Part shown: positions 37,472-50,460 of the stretch, piece after piece
How the letters are laid out: each line of letters starts with the position of its first letter
How positions within the stretch are numbered: position 1 is the first letter of the stretch
Origin: Candidatus Thiothrix putei
GTDB lineage: Bacteria > Pseudomonadota > Gammaproteobacteria > Thiotrichales > Thiotrichaceae
Direction of reading: 5' to 3'
NCBI GenBank assembly: GCA_029972225.1
Contig: CP124756.1
Span: 1,470,001 to 1,534,000, forward strand
Length of the DNA stretch: 64,000 bases
Program-made: the position numbers and the translations under genes
Notes under the pieces: generated by a model
Told to the model about the DNA's origin: nothing
What the model saw: the letters and a program-made list of their open reading frames with translations, nothing else
Databases searched by the model: none

Positions 37472-38170
37472 TTAGATTTTTGCCGCTGCCAATTCCTTGC
37501 GGAATTCAGCCAGAACAGTGTTGTAATGGTTCGGGTCAGCTTTGTTGGCAACGTTGAAAATCGCAGAACCCGCAACGAACGCATCCGCACCCGCTTCCTT
37601 GATTTCGCGGATATTGCCCGGTTTAACGCCGCCGTCAATTTCCAGACGAATATCCAGACCGGAATCGTCGATCATTTTACGTGCCTGACGCAATTTACCC
37701 AGTGTAGCGGGGATGAAGCTCTGACCGCCAAAGCCAGGGTTGACCGACATCAGCAGGATCATGTCCACCTTGTCCATCACGTATTCCAGAATGGACAGCG
37801 GTGTTGCTGGGTTGAATACCAAACCTGCTTTGCAGCCTTCGTTGCGGATCAGTTGCAGGGTGCGGTCAACGTGTTCGGACGCTTCCGGGTGGAAGGTGAT
37901 GTAAGACGCGCCCGCTTTGGCAAAGTCAGGGATGATGCGGTCAACCGGCTTAACCATCAAATGCACATCAATCGGTGCAGTTACGCCGTGCTTGCGCAAA
38001 GCCTCACACACCAAGGGGCCAATGGTCAGGTTGGGAACATAATGGTTATCCATTACGTCGAAATGCACAATGTCCGCACCGGAGGCTAAGACGTTAACGA
38101 CTTCTTCACCCAGACGGGCAAAGTCAGCAGACAGGATGGATGGTGCAATGAAATCAGCTTGACGTGCCAT
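37472..38170 (-). CDS. rpe: ribulose-phosphate 3-epimerase
   Basis: A 232-residue TIM-barrel enzyme starting [16 protein letters not shown]. It has [27 protein letters not shown], and [13 protein letters not shown] with the catalytic and metal residues. GAGGAG precedes the chosen start, so the longer upstream frame (from 38218) is unlikely. It interconverts ribulose- and xylulose-5-phosphate for the pentose phosphate and Calvin cycles. Confidence 0.96.
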   Translation of the reverse strand: MARQADFIAPSILSADFARLGEEVVNVLASGADIVHFDVMDNHYVPNLTIGPLVCEALRKHGVTAPIDVHLMVKPVDRIIPDFAKAGASYITFHPEASEHVDRTLQLIRNEGCKAGLVFNPATPLSILEYVMDKVDMILLMSVNPGFGGQSFIPATLGKLRQARKMIDDSGLDIRLEIDGGVKPGNIREIKEAGADAFVAGSAIFNVANKADPNHYNTVLAEFRKELAAAKI

Positions 38171-38222
38171 AACTATTCTCCTCAAAACGTGGCGATCAAA
38201 AGGCAAAAGTGCAGCCACTTTA

Positions 38223-38255
38223 CCGGAAAGGCTGTGCTAATACAGCCCTTCCGAG
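38223..38255 (-). terminator. stem-loop between rpe and the outer-membrane protein genes
   Basis: GGAAAGGCTGT and ACAGCCCTTCC pair with one bulge around GCTAAT. It lies downstream of the outer-membrane protein gene on the minus strand. There is no clear T run, so it may only stabilise the 3-prime end. Confidence 0.5.
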
Positions 38256-38265
38256 GGAGATAGGT

Positions 38266-38883
38266 TCAGAGGGTGGAATAGCTCATGCCGAGGGAATACA
38301 CGTCAGCATCAGTTTCGTAAGCGGAGTCAGCGCCGATGTTAGAAATATGTTCCCATTCACCGCGTAAGTGCAGGTTGCTGTTCATTTGGAACTGCGCTCC
38401 ACCGCCGAGTAAGATGCTCGTGCCGCTTTCATCAAAGTGGGATGTGTTAGTGCCAGAGGTTTTGCTGGTTTTGCTATCCCAAGCCATTGCACCTGCTTTC
38501 CCGAATGCCTCAATTTGCGAGGTTAGTGGTACATAGCCGACACCGGCAATGGCAGTGCCGGTTGTACTGCTTTCGAGCTTGGCGGTGCTGCCGCCTGTTG
38601 TGCCTTCCATGCTGCGGTCGCCCAAATCGTAATAACTGAGTTCTGCACCTAACATCGGGTTCAATCGTGCGCCACCAAAGGCTTTCCACGTAAAATCTTG
38701 GTCATTGCATTGCCCTGAAAAAAAAGGTTCGTTGCAGGTATCGCTTTGTTTGGTGCTGCCAGCGCTAGCACCTGCGTACAGTTTGGGGCCATTAGTGAAA
38801 CCACTTCCCATCATCATGACATCTTCTGCTGAGGCATGACTACTGACCGCAATGAGCAGGCACAAAATCAGTTGGTTCTTCAT
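38266..38883 (-). CDS. outer-membrane beta-barrel protein, paralogue 3 of 3
   Basis: A 205-residue protein with a signal peptide ending near SSHASA and a predicted eight-strand OmpA-like/opacity-type barrel. It has TWKAFGGARLNPMLGAELSYYDLGD, AGVGYVPLTSQIEAFGKAGAMAW, and the final SLGMSYSTL strand ending in a hydrophobic residue. Two cysteines before the first large strand (TCNEP, QCNDQ) match those in the two neighbouring paralogues. The ligand or role is unknown. Confidence 0.82.
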   Translation of the reverse strand: MKNQLILCLLIAVSSHASAEDVMMMGSGFTNGPKLYAGASAGSTKQSDTCNEPFFSGQCNDQDFTWKAFGGARLNPMLGAELSYYDLGDRSMEGTTGGSTAKLESSTTGTAIAGVGYVPLTSQIEAFGKAGAMAWDSKTSKTSGTNTSHFDESGTSILLGGGAQFQMNSNLHLRGEWEHISNIGADSAYETDADVYSLGMSYSTL

Positions 38884-38898
38884 GTTACTGCCCTGTGC

Positions 38899-39597
38899 CT
38901 AGAAGGTGGAAAAGACCGCGCCAATGCTGAGCATTCCCGCATCTGCTTCGTACTCGCTATCTTCCGCAGTACCAAGGAGGTGTTCATATTCACCGCGTAT
39001 CGCGAAGTTGGGGTTAATTTGCACTTGTGCACCCGTACCTAATAACATGCCCACACCACTGTTGCGGGTATTCAAGTCGTCATCGGGGTTTTCAGGCACT
39101 GCACGGCTGCCTTTTTGCTTCCAGTAAGCAGCACCGACTTTACCTAATAATTCAGTACGCGGCATTACCGGTACATGAGCAACGCCTGCTATGTATTTTG
39201 CAGATAATTCGCTGCGTAACTCACTGTCAAAGCCACCAGGTGCAGGCCTACCGACGTGCCCTTTGGCTGTACTTTCGCCTAAATCAATATGACCAATTTC
39301 TGCGCCCAAGGTTGGGAGTGATTTGGTTGGGATAGTGCCCGTCGGTGTTCTGACAAAGCCATTGTTCAGTGGTGTGGCACGTAGACCTGTGAATACTTTG
39401 TAACCTGTGTCGCTGTCTTCACAATCAGTCGTGGCACTGTCAGCGACACAGGCTCCCTCATGATTGCTAATGCCGCCACTCACACCACCATACAGTGAGA
39501 TGTTCGATGGAATGCCATAACCTTCTAGACCGCCAGCCGATACGGTATTTGCCAATAGCGTGAAGCCTGCTAATGAGCAGGAAATAAACGTTTTCAT
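38899..39597 (-). CDS. outer-membrane beta-barrel protein, paralogue 2 of 3
   Basis: A 232-residue protein with a signal peptide (MKTFISCSLAGFTLLANTVSA). The barrel pattern is shared with its neighbours: ACVADSATTDCEDSD, YKVFTGLRATP, LGAEIGHIDLGES, YIAGVAHVPVMPRTELLGKVGAAYW, INPNFAIRGEYEHL, and the end SIGAVFSTF. It carries extra loops compared with the other two, suggesting surface variation. It lies 15 bases before paralogue 3 on the same strand. Confidence 0.82.
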   Translation of the reverse strand: MKTFISCSLAGFTLLANTVSAGGLEGYGIPSNISLYGGVSGGISNHEGACVADSATTDCEDSDTGYKVFTGLRATPLNNGFVRTPTGTIPTKSLPTLGAEIGHIDLGESTAKGHVGRPAPGGFDSELRSELSAKYIAGVAHVPVMPRTELLGKVGAAYWKQKGSRAVPENPDDDLNTRNSGVGMLLGTGAQVQINPNFAIRGEYEHLLGTAEDSEYEADAGMLSIGAVFSTF

Positions 39598-39638
39598 ACA
39601 AAGCCCCTTTCTGTATGTTCCCTCAAGCGGGAATGTTG

Positions 39639-40262
39639 TTATAAAGATGAAAAAATAAACCCAAGGCTCATCATGTCGATGTCACCTGAATGGTCAGCCG
39701 TGCTGCCCACGTCTTTAAAGCGTTCCCACTCGGCACGTACACCCATATTGTCGCCAAGGTTATAATCGGCACCGACACCGACTAATACATCCGTGCCGGT
39801 ATTTTCTGTTGTGCCGCTACTGTCCGTTTTTTCTAGTGTCCAACGGGCAATACCGGCTTTACCAAAGATTTCAATTTGCTCATTCATGGGGATACCGGCG
39901 ACGGCGGCGGTTGTGAAAGCGGTCGCTTGTTGGCTAATGTCACCGCTCGTGTGGCTACCGGTTTGTTTGCCAAAGTCAACATAGCCGCCTTCCACCACGA
40001 TATTGTCGTTCACACGCACTCCGGCGAAGGCTTTCCAGCTTTTATCGCTGTTATCACAAGCGCTGGCGCCATCACAAAAACCATCCGTCGTGGTGGAACC
40101 CATGCTCGCGCCAAGGTAATTGGGTGCTTTGGCATTAGCGGTTGCGCCAATGGGTGACATCGGTTTGATTTTGGAAAACGGTGAGCTGGTTTCTGCCATG
40201 ACTGCGCCGCTAAGTACACTGAATAGGCATACGGCAAGTACAGAAGTCTTGGAAGTCGTCAT
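39639..40262 (-). CDS. outer-membrane beta-barrel protein, paralogue 1 of 3
   Basis: A 207-residue protein with a signal peptide ending at VMAE. It has FCDGASACDNSDKSWKAFAGVRVN, VEGGYVDFGKQTG, VAGIPMNEQIEIFGKAGIARW, NMGVRAEWERFKDVG, and the end SLGFIFSSL. It is the first of three tandem leftward paralogues that arose by duplication and diverged strongly. The family resembles OmpA-like beta-barrel porins without the peptidoglycan-binding domain. Confidence 0.82.
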   Translation of the reverse strand: MTTSKTSVLAVCLFSVLSGAVMAETSSPFSKIKPMSPIGATANAKAPNYLGASMGSTTTDGFCDGASACDNSDKSWKAFAGVRVNDNIVVEGGYVDFGKQTGSHTSGDISQQATAFTTAAVAGIPMNEQIEIFGKAGIARWTLEKTDSSGTTENTGTDVLVGVGADYNLGDNMGVRAEWERFKDVGSTADHSGDIDMMSLGFIFSSL

Positions 40263-40319
40263 GTGTGTAGCCCCGGTTATTATTATTTTGCTGGATAGCT
40301 TTTATCACGACTTTAAATA

Positions 40320-40340
40320 ACTGGCAGGGATCCTGCCAGT
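40320..40340 (-). terminator. stem-loop downstream of bamD
   Basis: CTGGCAGGGATCCTGCCAG forms an almost perfect hairpin 28 bases after the bamD stop. There is only a weak AT tail, so it may terminate or protect the bamD transcript. Confidence 0.5.
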
Positions 40341-40367
40341 ATTAACCGATAAACGGGCGAAGGGGGA

Positions 40368-41165
40368 TTAACGCAATGCTGCTTTGAGTGCTGCTGCGCG
40401 TTCGGGGAAGTTCAATTCTAGGACGCGCAAGTTGTCAGCAGCCAAATCGGGTTTGCCGAGATTGTGTGCTGCTTTGACTTTGATTTCCAACGCATCCACC
40501 ACCACTGGTGAGCCTTGGTAATGTTTCACGGCGTATTCGGCACGGTTAAAAGCTGCCAACCATGCACCGCGTGTCATGTAATATTCGGCTACATTTAACT
40601 CAGACTGTGCCAAGCTGTTACGCAAATGTTGGATACGTTCTTTAGCATCAGGTGCGTATTTGCTGTCGGGATGACGGGTCAACAGGTGAGAAAAGTCTTG
40701 GAAGGACTCTTTCTGACGCACTGTATCCAAATCGGCAATGCTACGTGGGAATAGCTTATCCACGATGCTATGCCCACGGTTAAAGTTAACCAAACCGCGT
40801 AGGTAGATCGCATAATCCGCGTCTTCGCTGGTCGGGTTCATCCGTAAGAAACGGTCAATCGCATCCAGCGCGGAATCTGGCTCATCGAATTTGTAATACG
40901 CATACGCGGTTTCCAATTGCGCTTGTTGGGCAAATCGCCCTAAAGGATAGCGAGCTTCGAGGGATTCGTAGAGGCCAATAGCGCGTTCGTAATCGCCCGC
41001 ATTCATCGCTTCCCGTGCGGTTGTGTAAATTTTATTGGCTGACCAGCCTTCGGTTAGGTCTTTTTCCGTCTGGGAAAAGATGGAACAGCCGCTGAAACCA
41101 GCAGAAATTGCCAGTATGCCCGCCAGATACACACTGGCTTTGAGTCTTTTTGTGCTTATCGACAT
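40368..41165 (-). CDS. bamD: outer membrane assembly lipoprotein BamD
   Basis: A 265-residue lipoprotein with lipobox FSGC (Cys27) and five TPR-like repeats: YTTAREAMNAGDYERAIGLYESLEARYP and YAYYKFDEPDSALDAIDRFLRMNP, among others. It is the essential partner of BamA in inserting outer-membrane proteins. It is divergent from rluD, the usual gammaproteobacterial arrangement. Confidence 0.95.
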   Translation of the reverse strand: MSISTKRLKASVYLAGILAISAGFSGCSIFSQTEKDLTEGWSANKIYTTAREAMNAGDYERAIGLYESLEARYPLGRFAQQAQLETAYAYYKFDEPDSALDAIDRFLRMNPTSEDADYAIYLRGLVNFNRGHSIVDKLFPRSIADLDTVRQKESFQDFSHLLTRHPDSKYAPDAKERIQHLRNSLAQSELNVAEYYMTRGAWLAAFNRAEYAVKHYQGSPVVVDALEIKVKAAHNLGKPDLAADNLRVLELNFPERAAALKAALR

Positions 41166-41228
41166 TTGCTTAACAACACATGATGATAGAATGAGTTTGC
41201 AAGTATAGCCTATTCAACCGGATTAAGA

Positions 41229-42188
41229 ATGTCTCTAAACCAACAGATCGTCAGCAGAGTCCCACTCAATATGGAAGGTCAGCGCCTGGATCAGGCTGTT
41301 GCCAACCTGTACCCGCAATATTCCCGCAGCCAGATTCAGAAGTGGATCAAGGCGGGATGCGTGTTAGTGGATGATAAAATCCTCAAACCTAAGGAACGCT
41401 TAATCGGCGGTGAGGAATTAACCCTAAATGCGGTACATGAGCCGCAAACCGAATTTGAGCCGGAAGATATTCCGCTCAATATTATCTACGAAGATGACGC
41501 GATCATCATTATTAACAAACCGGTTGGGCTGGTTGTCCACCCCGGTGCTGGCAACTGGTCTGGCACTTTGGTCAACGGTTTGTTGCACCATGACCGCTCG
41601 CTGGAAATATTACCGCGAGCGGGGATTGTGCACCGCCTCGACAAAGATACCACGGGCTTAATGGTCGTCGCTAAAACCTTGGACGCGCACAGCAAACTGG
41701 TCGAGCAGTTGCAAGAACGCGATGTTAGCCGCGAATACCTCGCACTGGTATCCGCGCAAGTGGTTGCCGGTGCAACGGTTGAAGGCAATATCGGGCGACA
41801 TCACATCGACCGCAAGCGCCAAGCTGTCCACGATGGTGGTAAAGAAGCGATTACCCATTACCGCGTGGAAGAGCGTTTCCCGCACCACACATTATTGCGA
41901 GTGTCGCTGGAAACGGGGCGTACCCACCAAATCCGCGTGCATCTGAGCTGGAAGCATATGCCGATTGTGGGCGACCAGACTTACGGCGGGCGTCCACGTG
42001 TGCCTGCGGGAGTGAATGAGGCATTGCGCACAGCGATTCAAACCTTCCCGCGTCAGGCGTTGCACGCGACCCGCTTGGGGCTGACGCATCCGGCTACGGG
42101 CGAAGCGATGGCGTGGGAAGTGCCTGTGCCGGAGGATATGGCGGATCTGTTGGCATTATTTCGTGCATCGATGGTTGTTGTGCCATAA
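41229..42188 (+). CDS. rluD: 23S rRNA pseudouridine synthase RluD
   Basis: A 319-residue enzyme with an N-terminal S4 domain (GQRLDQAVANLYPQYSRSQIQKWIK) and the catalytic motif GIVHRLDKDTTGLMVVAKT (Asp138). The conserved LETGRTHQIRVHLSW block follows. It makes the pseudouridines of helix 69 in 23S rRNA. Confidence 0.96.
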   Translation: MSLNQQIVSRVPLNMEGQRLDQAVANLYPQYSRSQIQKWIKAGCVLVDDKILKPKERLIGGEELTLNAVHEPQTEFEPEDIPLNIIYEDDAIIIINKPVGLVVHPGAGNWSGTLVNGLLHHDRSLEILPRAGIVHRLDKDTTGLMVVAKTLDAHSKLVEQLQERDVSREYLALVSAQVVAGATVEGNIGRHHIDRKRQAVHDGGKEAITHYRVEERFPHHTLLRVSLETGRTHQIRVHLSWKHMPIVGDQTYGGRPRVPAGVNEALRTAIQTFPRQALHATRLGLTHPATGEAMAWEVPVPEDMADLLALFRASMVVVP

Positions 42189-42251
42189 TCCTTACAGTTT
42201 CTTCAGTAAATAGGGATTTATCGCCATCGAATGGCGCATTTCTTGCCTTAG

Positions 42252-46110
<3,859 letters not shown>

Positions 46111-46135
46111 TTTTAGTCGCTGAATGTCTGAGCTG

Positions 46136-46176
46136 AAAAAGCCTCCAGTCTAGTGATAGTCTGGAGGCTTTTTTAT
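46136..46176. terminator. bidirectional terminator between eno and the Gly/Ser-rich protein gene
   Basis: GCCTCCAG and CTGGAGGC pair around a 12-base loop, with a run of A before and seven T after. It can serve eno on the plus strand and the convergent gene on the minus strand. Confidence 0.88.
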
Positions 46177-46194
46177 TAGGCTGGGGGATAAGAA

Positions 46195-46653
46195 TTAATC
46201 TTTGCCTTTGCCGCTGCTTTTGTTGGAACAGCCCACCGTAGTGTCTGAATCACCTTTGCTGCCACCGTGACTGCTGCTTGAGCCGCCTTTACCGCGAGTG
46301 CCGGAAGAATCATCGTCCTTATCGCTTTTGCTGCCGCCGCTAATGTTGCCAGCGTCACCACTGCCCGCACAGCCTGAACTTTTACCACAGGCAGAATCGC
46401 CGCCTTTGCCATCATCGCCTTTGCTGCCTTCCGTGCTACCACCGCTTATGCTTTTGAGCAGGTTTTCAAGCATGGCAAACAGATCGGAAAGATCCTTGCC
46501 TTCCATTGCGTCTTGTCCAGAACCCTGCGCATTCTTGTTGAAACTGTCGGTCGTTTTGGTATCCAGTTTGCTACTGGAAAGATCTTGCGCCCCGGTATTT
46601 TTGAAGCTATTACTGCAATCGTTTGCTCCATACCCACTATTAATAGATGTCAT
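46195..46653 (-). CDS. low-complexity Gly/Ser/Asp/Lys-rich protein, unknown
   Basis: A 152-residue protein starting MTSINSGYGANDCSN, chosen because AAGGAG precedes it. The first 80 residues hold a short amphipathic segment (DLSDLFAMLENLLKSISGG). The rest is almost entirely Gly, Ser, Asp and Lys with four cysteines (SACGKSSGCAG, VGCSNK). No signal peptide, membrane segment or calcium-binding nonapeptide repeat is visible. It has its own ribosome site and terminator, which argues that it is expressed. I do not recognise a family. Confidence 0.6.
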   Translation of the reverse strand: MTSINSGYGANDCSNSFKNTGAQDLSSSKLDTKTTDSFNKNAQGSGQDAMEGKDLSDLFAMLENLLKSISGGSTEGSKGDDGKGGDSACGKSSGCAGSGDAGNISGGSKSDKDDDSSGTRGKGGSSSSHGGSKGDSDTTVGCSNKSSGKGKD

Positions 46654-46956
46654 GACTAATCTCCTTGTCACTATGCAATAGAAGTCACTGCTAGGCAGCA
46701 ACCTGTTTGGATGGTGTGTGAGCAGCGTTTCGCTTCCTGCCAGCAATGCCCCGCACCACGCATTTTCATAGTAATTAATAATTGGTAAAGGCTGGGGAAG
46801 TAAAATCTTAACGCGGCTGATTTGCTGATGAATGGTATGATTTGTGGATTCAAAGGAAAGTTTTTACGGGGGCGTTGATGTTTTTTGTCAGCGATTCGGT
46901 ATCATCTGCTATCCTTTGGCTATGAATAGCTTTTACGATTTTTAACACATTAATTT
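46654..46956. other. intergenic region between divergent genes
   Basis: 303 bases between the starts of the Gly/Ser-rich protein gene (leftward) and ftsB (rightward). It is AT-rich toward ftsB and must hold both promoters. No clear operator, repeat or small RNA is recognised; short frames in it lack ribosome sites. Confidence 0.5.
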
Positions 46957-47295
46957 ATGAACATGACACGCACTTTATTCTGGGGTCTTAGCTTGCTGGC
47001 TTTTGTCTTGTTTATTCGCCTGTGGGTAGGCCCTGCCGGTTACCCTGATATTCGGCGTCTGGAGCAACAGATTGAACAGCAAAATGCGGCGAATGACGAG
47101 CAGGCTGAAATCAAGCGCAAGTTGCAAATGGATGTTGTGGGTTTATCCAAAGACGATGAGGCAGTTGAGGAGCACGCCCGCAGTGAACTCGGCATGGTAC
47201 GCCAAGGTGAAACGTTTTATCAGGTCATCCTGAAATCTGACCCGGTAGCCACGCTCCCTGTGCCACAAGCTAAGGCGGCTCCTCATGTCGAATAA
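46957..47295 (+). CDS. ftsB: cell division protein FtsB
   Basis: A 112-residue bitopic protein with a membrane segment (about residues 6-22), then a coiled coil (IRRLEQQIEQQNAANDEQAEIKRKLQMDV) and the conserved EEHARSELGMVRQGETFYQVI. It joins FtsL and FtsQ in the divisome. Its stop overlaps the ispD start by 11 bases. Confidence 0.94.
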   Translation: MNMTRTLFWGLSLLAFVLFIRLWVGPAGYPDIRRLEQQIEQQNAANDEQAEIKRKLQMDVVGLSKDDEAVEEHARSELGMVRQGETFYQVILKSDPVATLPVPQAKAAPHVE

Positions 47296-48001
47296 GGTTT
47301 GGGTGGTAATCCCTGCTGCTGGTGTTGGCGCACGAATGCAGGCTGATCGCCCTAAACAATACCTGCCTTTAGTTGAAAAAACTGTTATTGAGCATACCCT
47401 TGGGTGTTTTATAGAGCATCCGGTCGTGGCGGGGATCGTGGTAGCCATAAGTGACGGCGATCCTTTTTGGGCTGAGCTCACGGCAACAACATTGGCTACG
47501 CAGCGCAACCTTTATACCGTCCCCGGCGGGCGGGAGAGGGCTGATTCTGTATTGAATGCGTTGAATTATCTAACGGATACCCTGCACGTTCCTTCCGAAA
47601 CAGGGGTGTTGGTACATGATGCCGCCCGCCCTTGCCTAAGTCGCCATGACTTGAATAAATTGTTGGCAGCAGGAAGCATGGCGGCTGCGGGTGCGATTCT
47701 GGCTGTACCGGTGCGTGATACCATGAAACGTGCGCAAGCCGATGGTACACACATTTCCCACACCGAAGAGCGTAATGGTTTGTGGCACGCACTTACCCCA
47801 CAAATGGCAACCTTGGGTGTATTGCAAACAGCATTAGCTGATGCTTGGCAAAAAGGCTTGGTTGTCACCGATGAAGCTTCTGCGCTGGAGTATGCGGGGT
47901 TGCACCCTATTTTGGTGGAAGGCGATGCACGTAATATTAAGATTACCCGCCCAGCCGATTTAGCGTTGGCTACGTTTTTTCTGAGAGACGTTGCGGACTA
48001 A
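47285..48001 (+). CDS. ispD: 2-C-methyl-D-erythritol 4-phosphate cytidylyltransferase
   Basis: A 238-residue enzyme with VVIPAAGVGARMQADRPKQYLPL for CTP binding, VLVHDAARPCLSRHDL, and DEASALEYAGLHPILVEGDARNIKIT. It performs the CTP step of the MEP isoprenoid pathway. ispF, often next, is not here. Confidence 0.96.
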   Translation: MSNKVWVVIPAAGVGARMQADRPKQYLPLVEKTVIEHTLGCFIEHPVVAGIVVAISDGDPFWAELTATTLATQRNLYTVPGGRERADSVLNALNYLTDTLHVPSETGVLVHDAARPCLSRHDLNKLLAAGSMAAAGAILAVPVRDTMKRAQADGTHISHTEERNGLWHALTPQMATLGVLQTALADAWQKGLVVTDEASALEYAGLHPILVEGDARNIKITRPADLALATFFLRDVAD

Positions 48002-48002
48002 C

Positions 48003-48030
48003 GTAAAAAAGCCCCGCATTGCACGGGGCC
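48003..48030 (-). terminator. terminator of glcDEF
   Basis: The hairpin GCCCCG/CGGGGC is followed on the minus strand by six T, a standard intrinsic terminator downstream of glcF. It faces the end of ispD. Confidence 0.85.
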
Positions 48031-48136
48031 TCCCTTTCCAATGATGCTTACTTAAACAAGTAGAGCCTCATTTCACCGACACTGTATGATGCTATGCGTG
48101 AGTATAGAATGAGTCGTCGCAAATGTCAGTTTGGTT

Positions 48137-49375
48137 TTATGAATTTGTTTTATCGAGCAAATGAATCCAGTGCATCACGGGTAAATCACAGCTTTCCTGC
48201 AAATGTGTCTGACAGCCGATATTGGCGGTGACAATCATTTCTGGTGCGTGTGCGGTCAGGTTGGCTAATTTATTGCGGCGCAATTGCTGGGAAAGTTCCG
48301 GCTGTAAAATCGAATAGGTACCCGCCGACCCACAACACAGGTGCTCATCTGCGACGGGTGTTAATACATAACCGCAATCGGTGAGAATATTTTCCACCAC
48401 ACCACGAATTTTTTGCCCGTGTTGCAGTGTACAAGGGGGATGCCATGCAATGCGGGTGGCTTGACTAGGAGCCAGTTGCTGGTAATTTTCTTGGGCGATG
48501 ATTTCGGCAATGTCCTTGCACAAATAGGAAATACGCTCGGCTTTGATGGCGTATTCCGGGTCATGGCGCAAGTGATGCGCGTATTCTTTAACCATAGCCC
48601 CGCAACCACTGGCGGTGGTGACAATGGCTTCCACTGCACCTTCCTTGCGGTATAAATAAGGCCACCAAGCGTCAATATTGCGTCGCATGTAGTCTAAGGC
48701 CGCTTCCGGTGCGCCTAAGTGTTGGCTGACAGCACCGCAGCAGCCCGCTTTGGGGGCAGTGACTAAGCTGATGCCTAATTTATCCAATACACGGGCAGTC
48801 GCCGCATTGATGTCGGGGGAAAGTGCCGGTTGTACGCAACCATCCAGTACCAATATCCAGCGGTTGTGGCGTGCTTTGGGCCAATCGCCTGCTGGGCGTG
48901 GTTCGGTAATTTTGCTGGCGAGTTTGTCGGGCAGCAACGGTTTGAAGGTGCGCCCCAGCTTTAAACCTAGACCGAATAAGCTGGTGTTGGGTAAGTAAGT
49001 GCGCAAACGCTTACGCAGGGTTCTGTCGGCGCGTTCACGCCCTGCATGTTCTTCGGCAAGGTGTCGCCCAATGTCAAGCAGTTTGCCGTACTCCACGCCA
49101 GAGGGGCAGGTGGTTTCGCAACTGCGGCACAGCAGGCAACGGTCAAGGTGTTGTAAGGTTTTACGTCCGCTGTCTGGTTTATTCTCCAGGTTGCCTTCCA
49201 TCAGTTGTTTGATGAGGTAAATGCGCCCGCGTGGGCCGTCGTTTTCATCACCCAGCAATTGGTAAGTGGGGCAGGTGGCATTGCAAAAGCCACAGTGTAC
49301 ACAGCGGCGCAAGATGTCTTCCGCGATTTTGCCTTCGGGAGTGTGCCGCAGTGCGGAGAGTATCTGGGTTTGCAT
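48137..49375 (-). CDS. glcF: glycolate oxidase iron-sulfur subunit
   Basis: A 412-residue protein with two 4Fe-4S motifs, CVHCGFCNATCP and CLLCRSCETTCP, then two CCG domains with LDGCVQPALSPDINAA, KAGCCGAVSQHLG and EHLCCGSAGTYSILQP. It passes electrons from GlcD/GlcE to the membrane quinone pool. Its ATG overlaps the stop of glcE by one base. Confidence 0.95.
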   Translation of the reverse strand: MQTQILSALRHTPEGKIAEDILRRCVHCGFCNATCPTYQLLGDENDGPRGRIYLIKQLMEGNLENKPDSGRKTLQHLDRCLLCRSCETTCPSGVEYGKLLDIGRHLAEEHAGRERADRTLRKRLRTYLPNTSLFGLGLKLGRTFKPLLPDKLASKITEPRPAGDWPKARHNRWILVLDGCVQPALSPDINAATARVLDKLGISLVTAPKAGCCGAVSQHLGAPEAALDYMRRNIDAWWPYLYRKEGAVEAIVTTASGCGAMVKEYAHHLRHDPEYAIKAERISYLCKDIAEIIAQENYQQLAPSQATRIAWHPPCTLQHGQKIRGVVENILTDCGYVLTPVADEHLCCGSAGTYSILQPELSQQLRRNKLANLTAHAPEMIVTANIGCQTHLQESCDLPVMHWIHLLDKTNS

Positions 49376-50448
49376 TACCAGTCCTTGTACATTCGACCAG
49401 GGTTGAAAATACCGTGCGGATCCAGCGCTTGTTTCAGGCGTTGTTGCACATTGCGAAGATTATCGGCGAGTGGATGGAAGGGGTTAACCCCCGGCAAACT
49501 GCCGCGATACACTGTGGCGTGACCGTCGCCTTTGTGTGCAATGTTGCGGATCAGGTTGACCGGAATATTGGTGTAGACCCAACGCTGTGAACCACCCCAT
49601 TCCACCAAGGAATTGCCTTCCAGACGACTGATGACGTTGGTGGCAGGCGGGAAGGATAAACGCCACAACGGGCGGTCGTATTGCTGGAAAAATTCGTGGG
49701 TTTGATTGCGCAAGGCTAACCAGAATTCATCGGCATTATTGATGGCTTCGCCGCCAATTTTGCGGTGCGAGGCAAACACATGGCTGGGTACGCCACTCAG
49801 CCGCAAATACAGGCAACCGTCAAAATAACAGGTAGCGCTCAAGGGAAAAGTGGAACGGCGCATGGTGGTGGTTAATTCAAACGCTTCTTCGCTGGGCATT
49901 TCCAGCGCCAGTGTCAGCTCAGTAACGGGGCGCGGCATGACTTTCAGGGAAACTTCCAGAATGACGCCGAGTGTTCCCATTGAACCGGTAATCAGCCGTG
50001 AAATGTCGTAACCCGCAACGTTTTTCATGACTTGCCCGCCAAAGCTTGCCACTTTGCCGTAGCCAGTGATTAGCTTTACGCCGAGTACATGGTCACGCAC
50101 TGAACCTGCCCAAGGGCGGGCGGGGCCGGATAAACCCGCAGCGACCACGCCACCGATGGTGGATTCAGGGCTGAAGCAGGGCGGTTCAAACGCCAGTTTC
50201 TGCCCATTGGTGGCAAGCAAGGTTTCAATGTCTTGCAGGCGTGTCCCGGCACGGGCGGTGATGCACAACTCCGAGGGTTCGTAAGCAATCACCCCGGTGT
50301 GCGGGGAAACTGGCAACGCCGTGCCGTTGGTTTCATTGCCGTAAAAGGCTTTGCTGCCACCGCCGATGATGGTTAACGGTTGGTTTGCAGCAATCCCTGC
50401 TACGACCTGTTCTTGCAATATCGTGGTTATATCGTTATCAGCAATCAT
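49375..50448 (-). CDS. glcE: glycolate oxidase FAD-binding subunit GlcE
   Basis: A 357-residue FAD_binding_4 protein: NQPLTIIGGGSKAFYGN, PPCFSPESTIGGVVAAGLSGPARPWAGSVRDHVLGVKLI and VMKNVAGYDISRLITGSMGTLGVI. It is a partner of GlcD in the glycolate oxidase complex. It sits between glcD (12-base gap) and glcF (1-base overlap). Confidence 0.94.
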   Translation of the reverse strand: MIADNDITTILQEQVVAGIAANQPLTIIGGGSKAFYGNETNGTALPVSPHTGVIAYEPSELCITARAGTRLQDIETLLATNGQKLAFEPPCFSPESTIGGVVAAGLSGPARPWAGSVRDHVLGVKLITGYGKVASFGGQVMKNVAGYDISRLITGSMGTLGVILEVSLKVMPRPVTELTLALEMPSEEAFELTTTMRRSTFPLSATCYFDGCLYLRLSGVPSHVFASHRKIGGEAINNADEFWLALRNQTHEFFQQYDRPLWRLSFPPATNVISRLEGNSLVEWGGSQRWVYTNIPVNLIRNIAHKGDGHATVYRGSLPGVNPFHPLADNLRNVQQRLKQALDPHGIFNPGRMYKDW

Positions 50449-50460
50449 ATCAGGCCCGAA

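Noticed and set aside
46195..46653. RTX-type calcium-binding toxin
   Set aside because: It is Gly/Asp rich but lacks the nine-residue GGxGxDxUx periodicity and is only 152 residues long.
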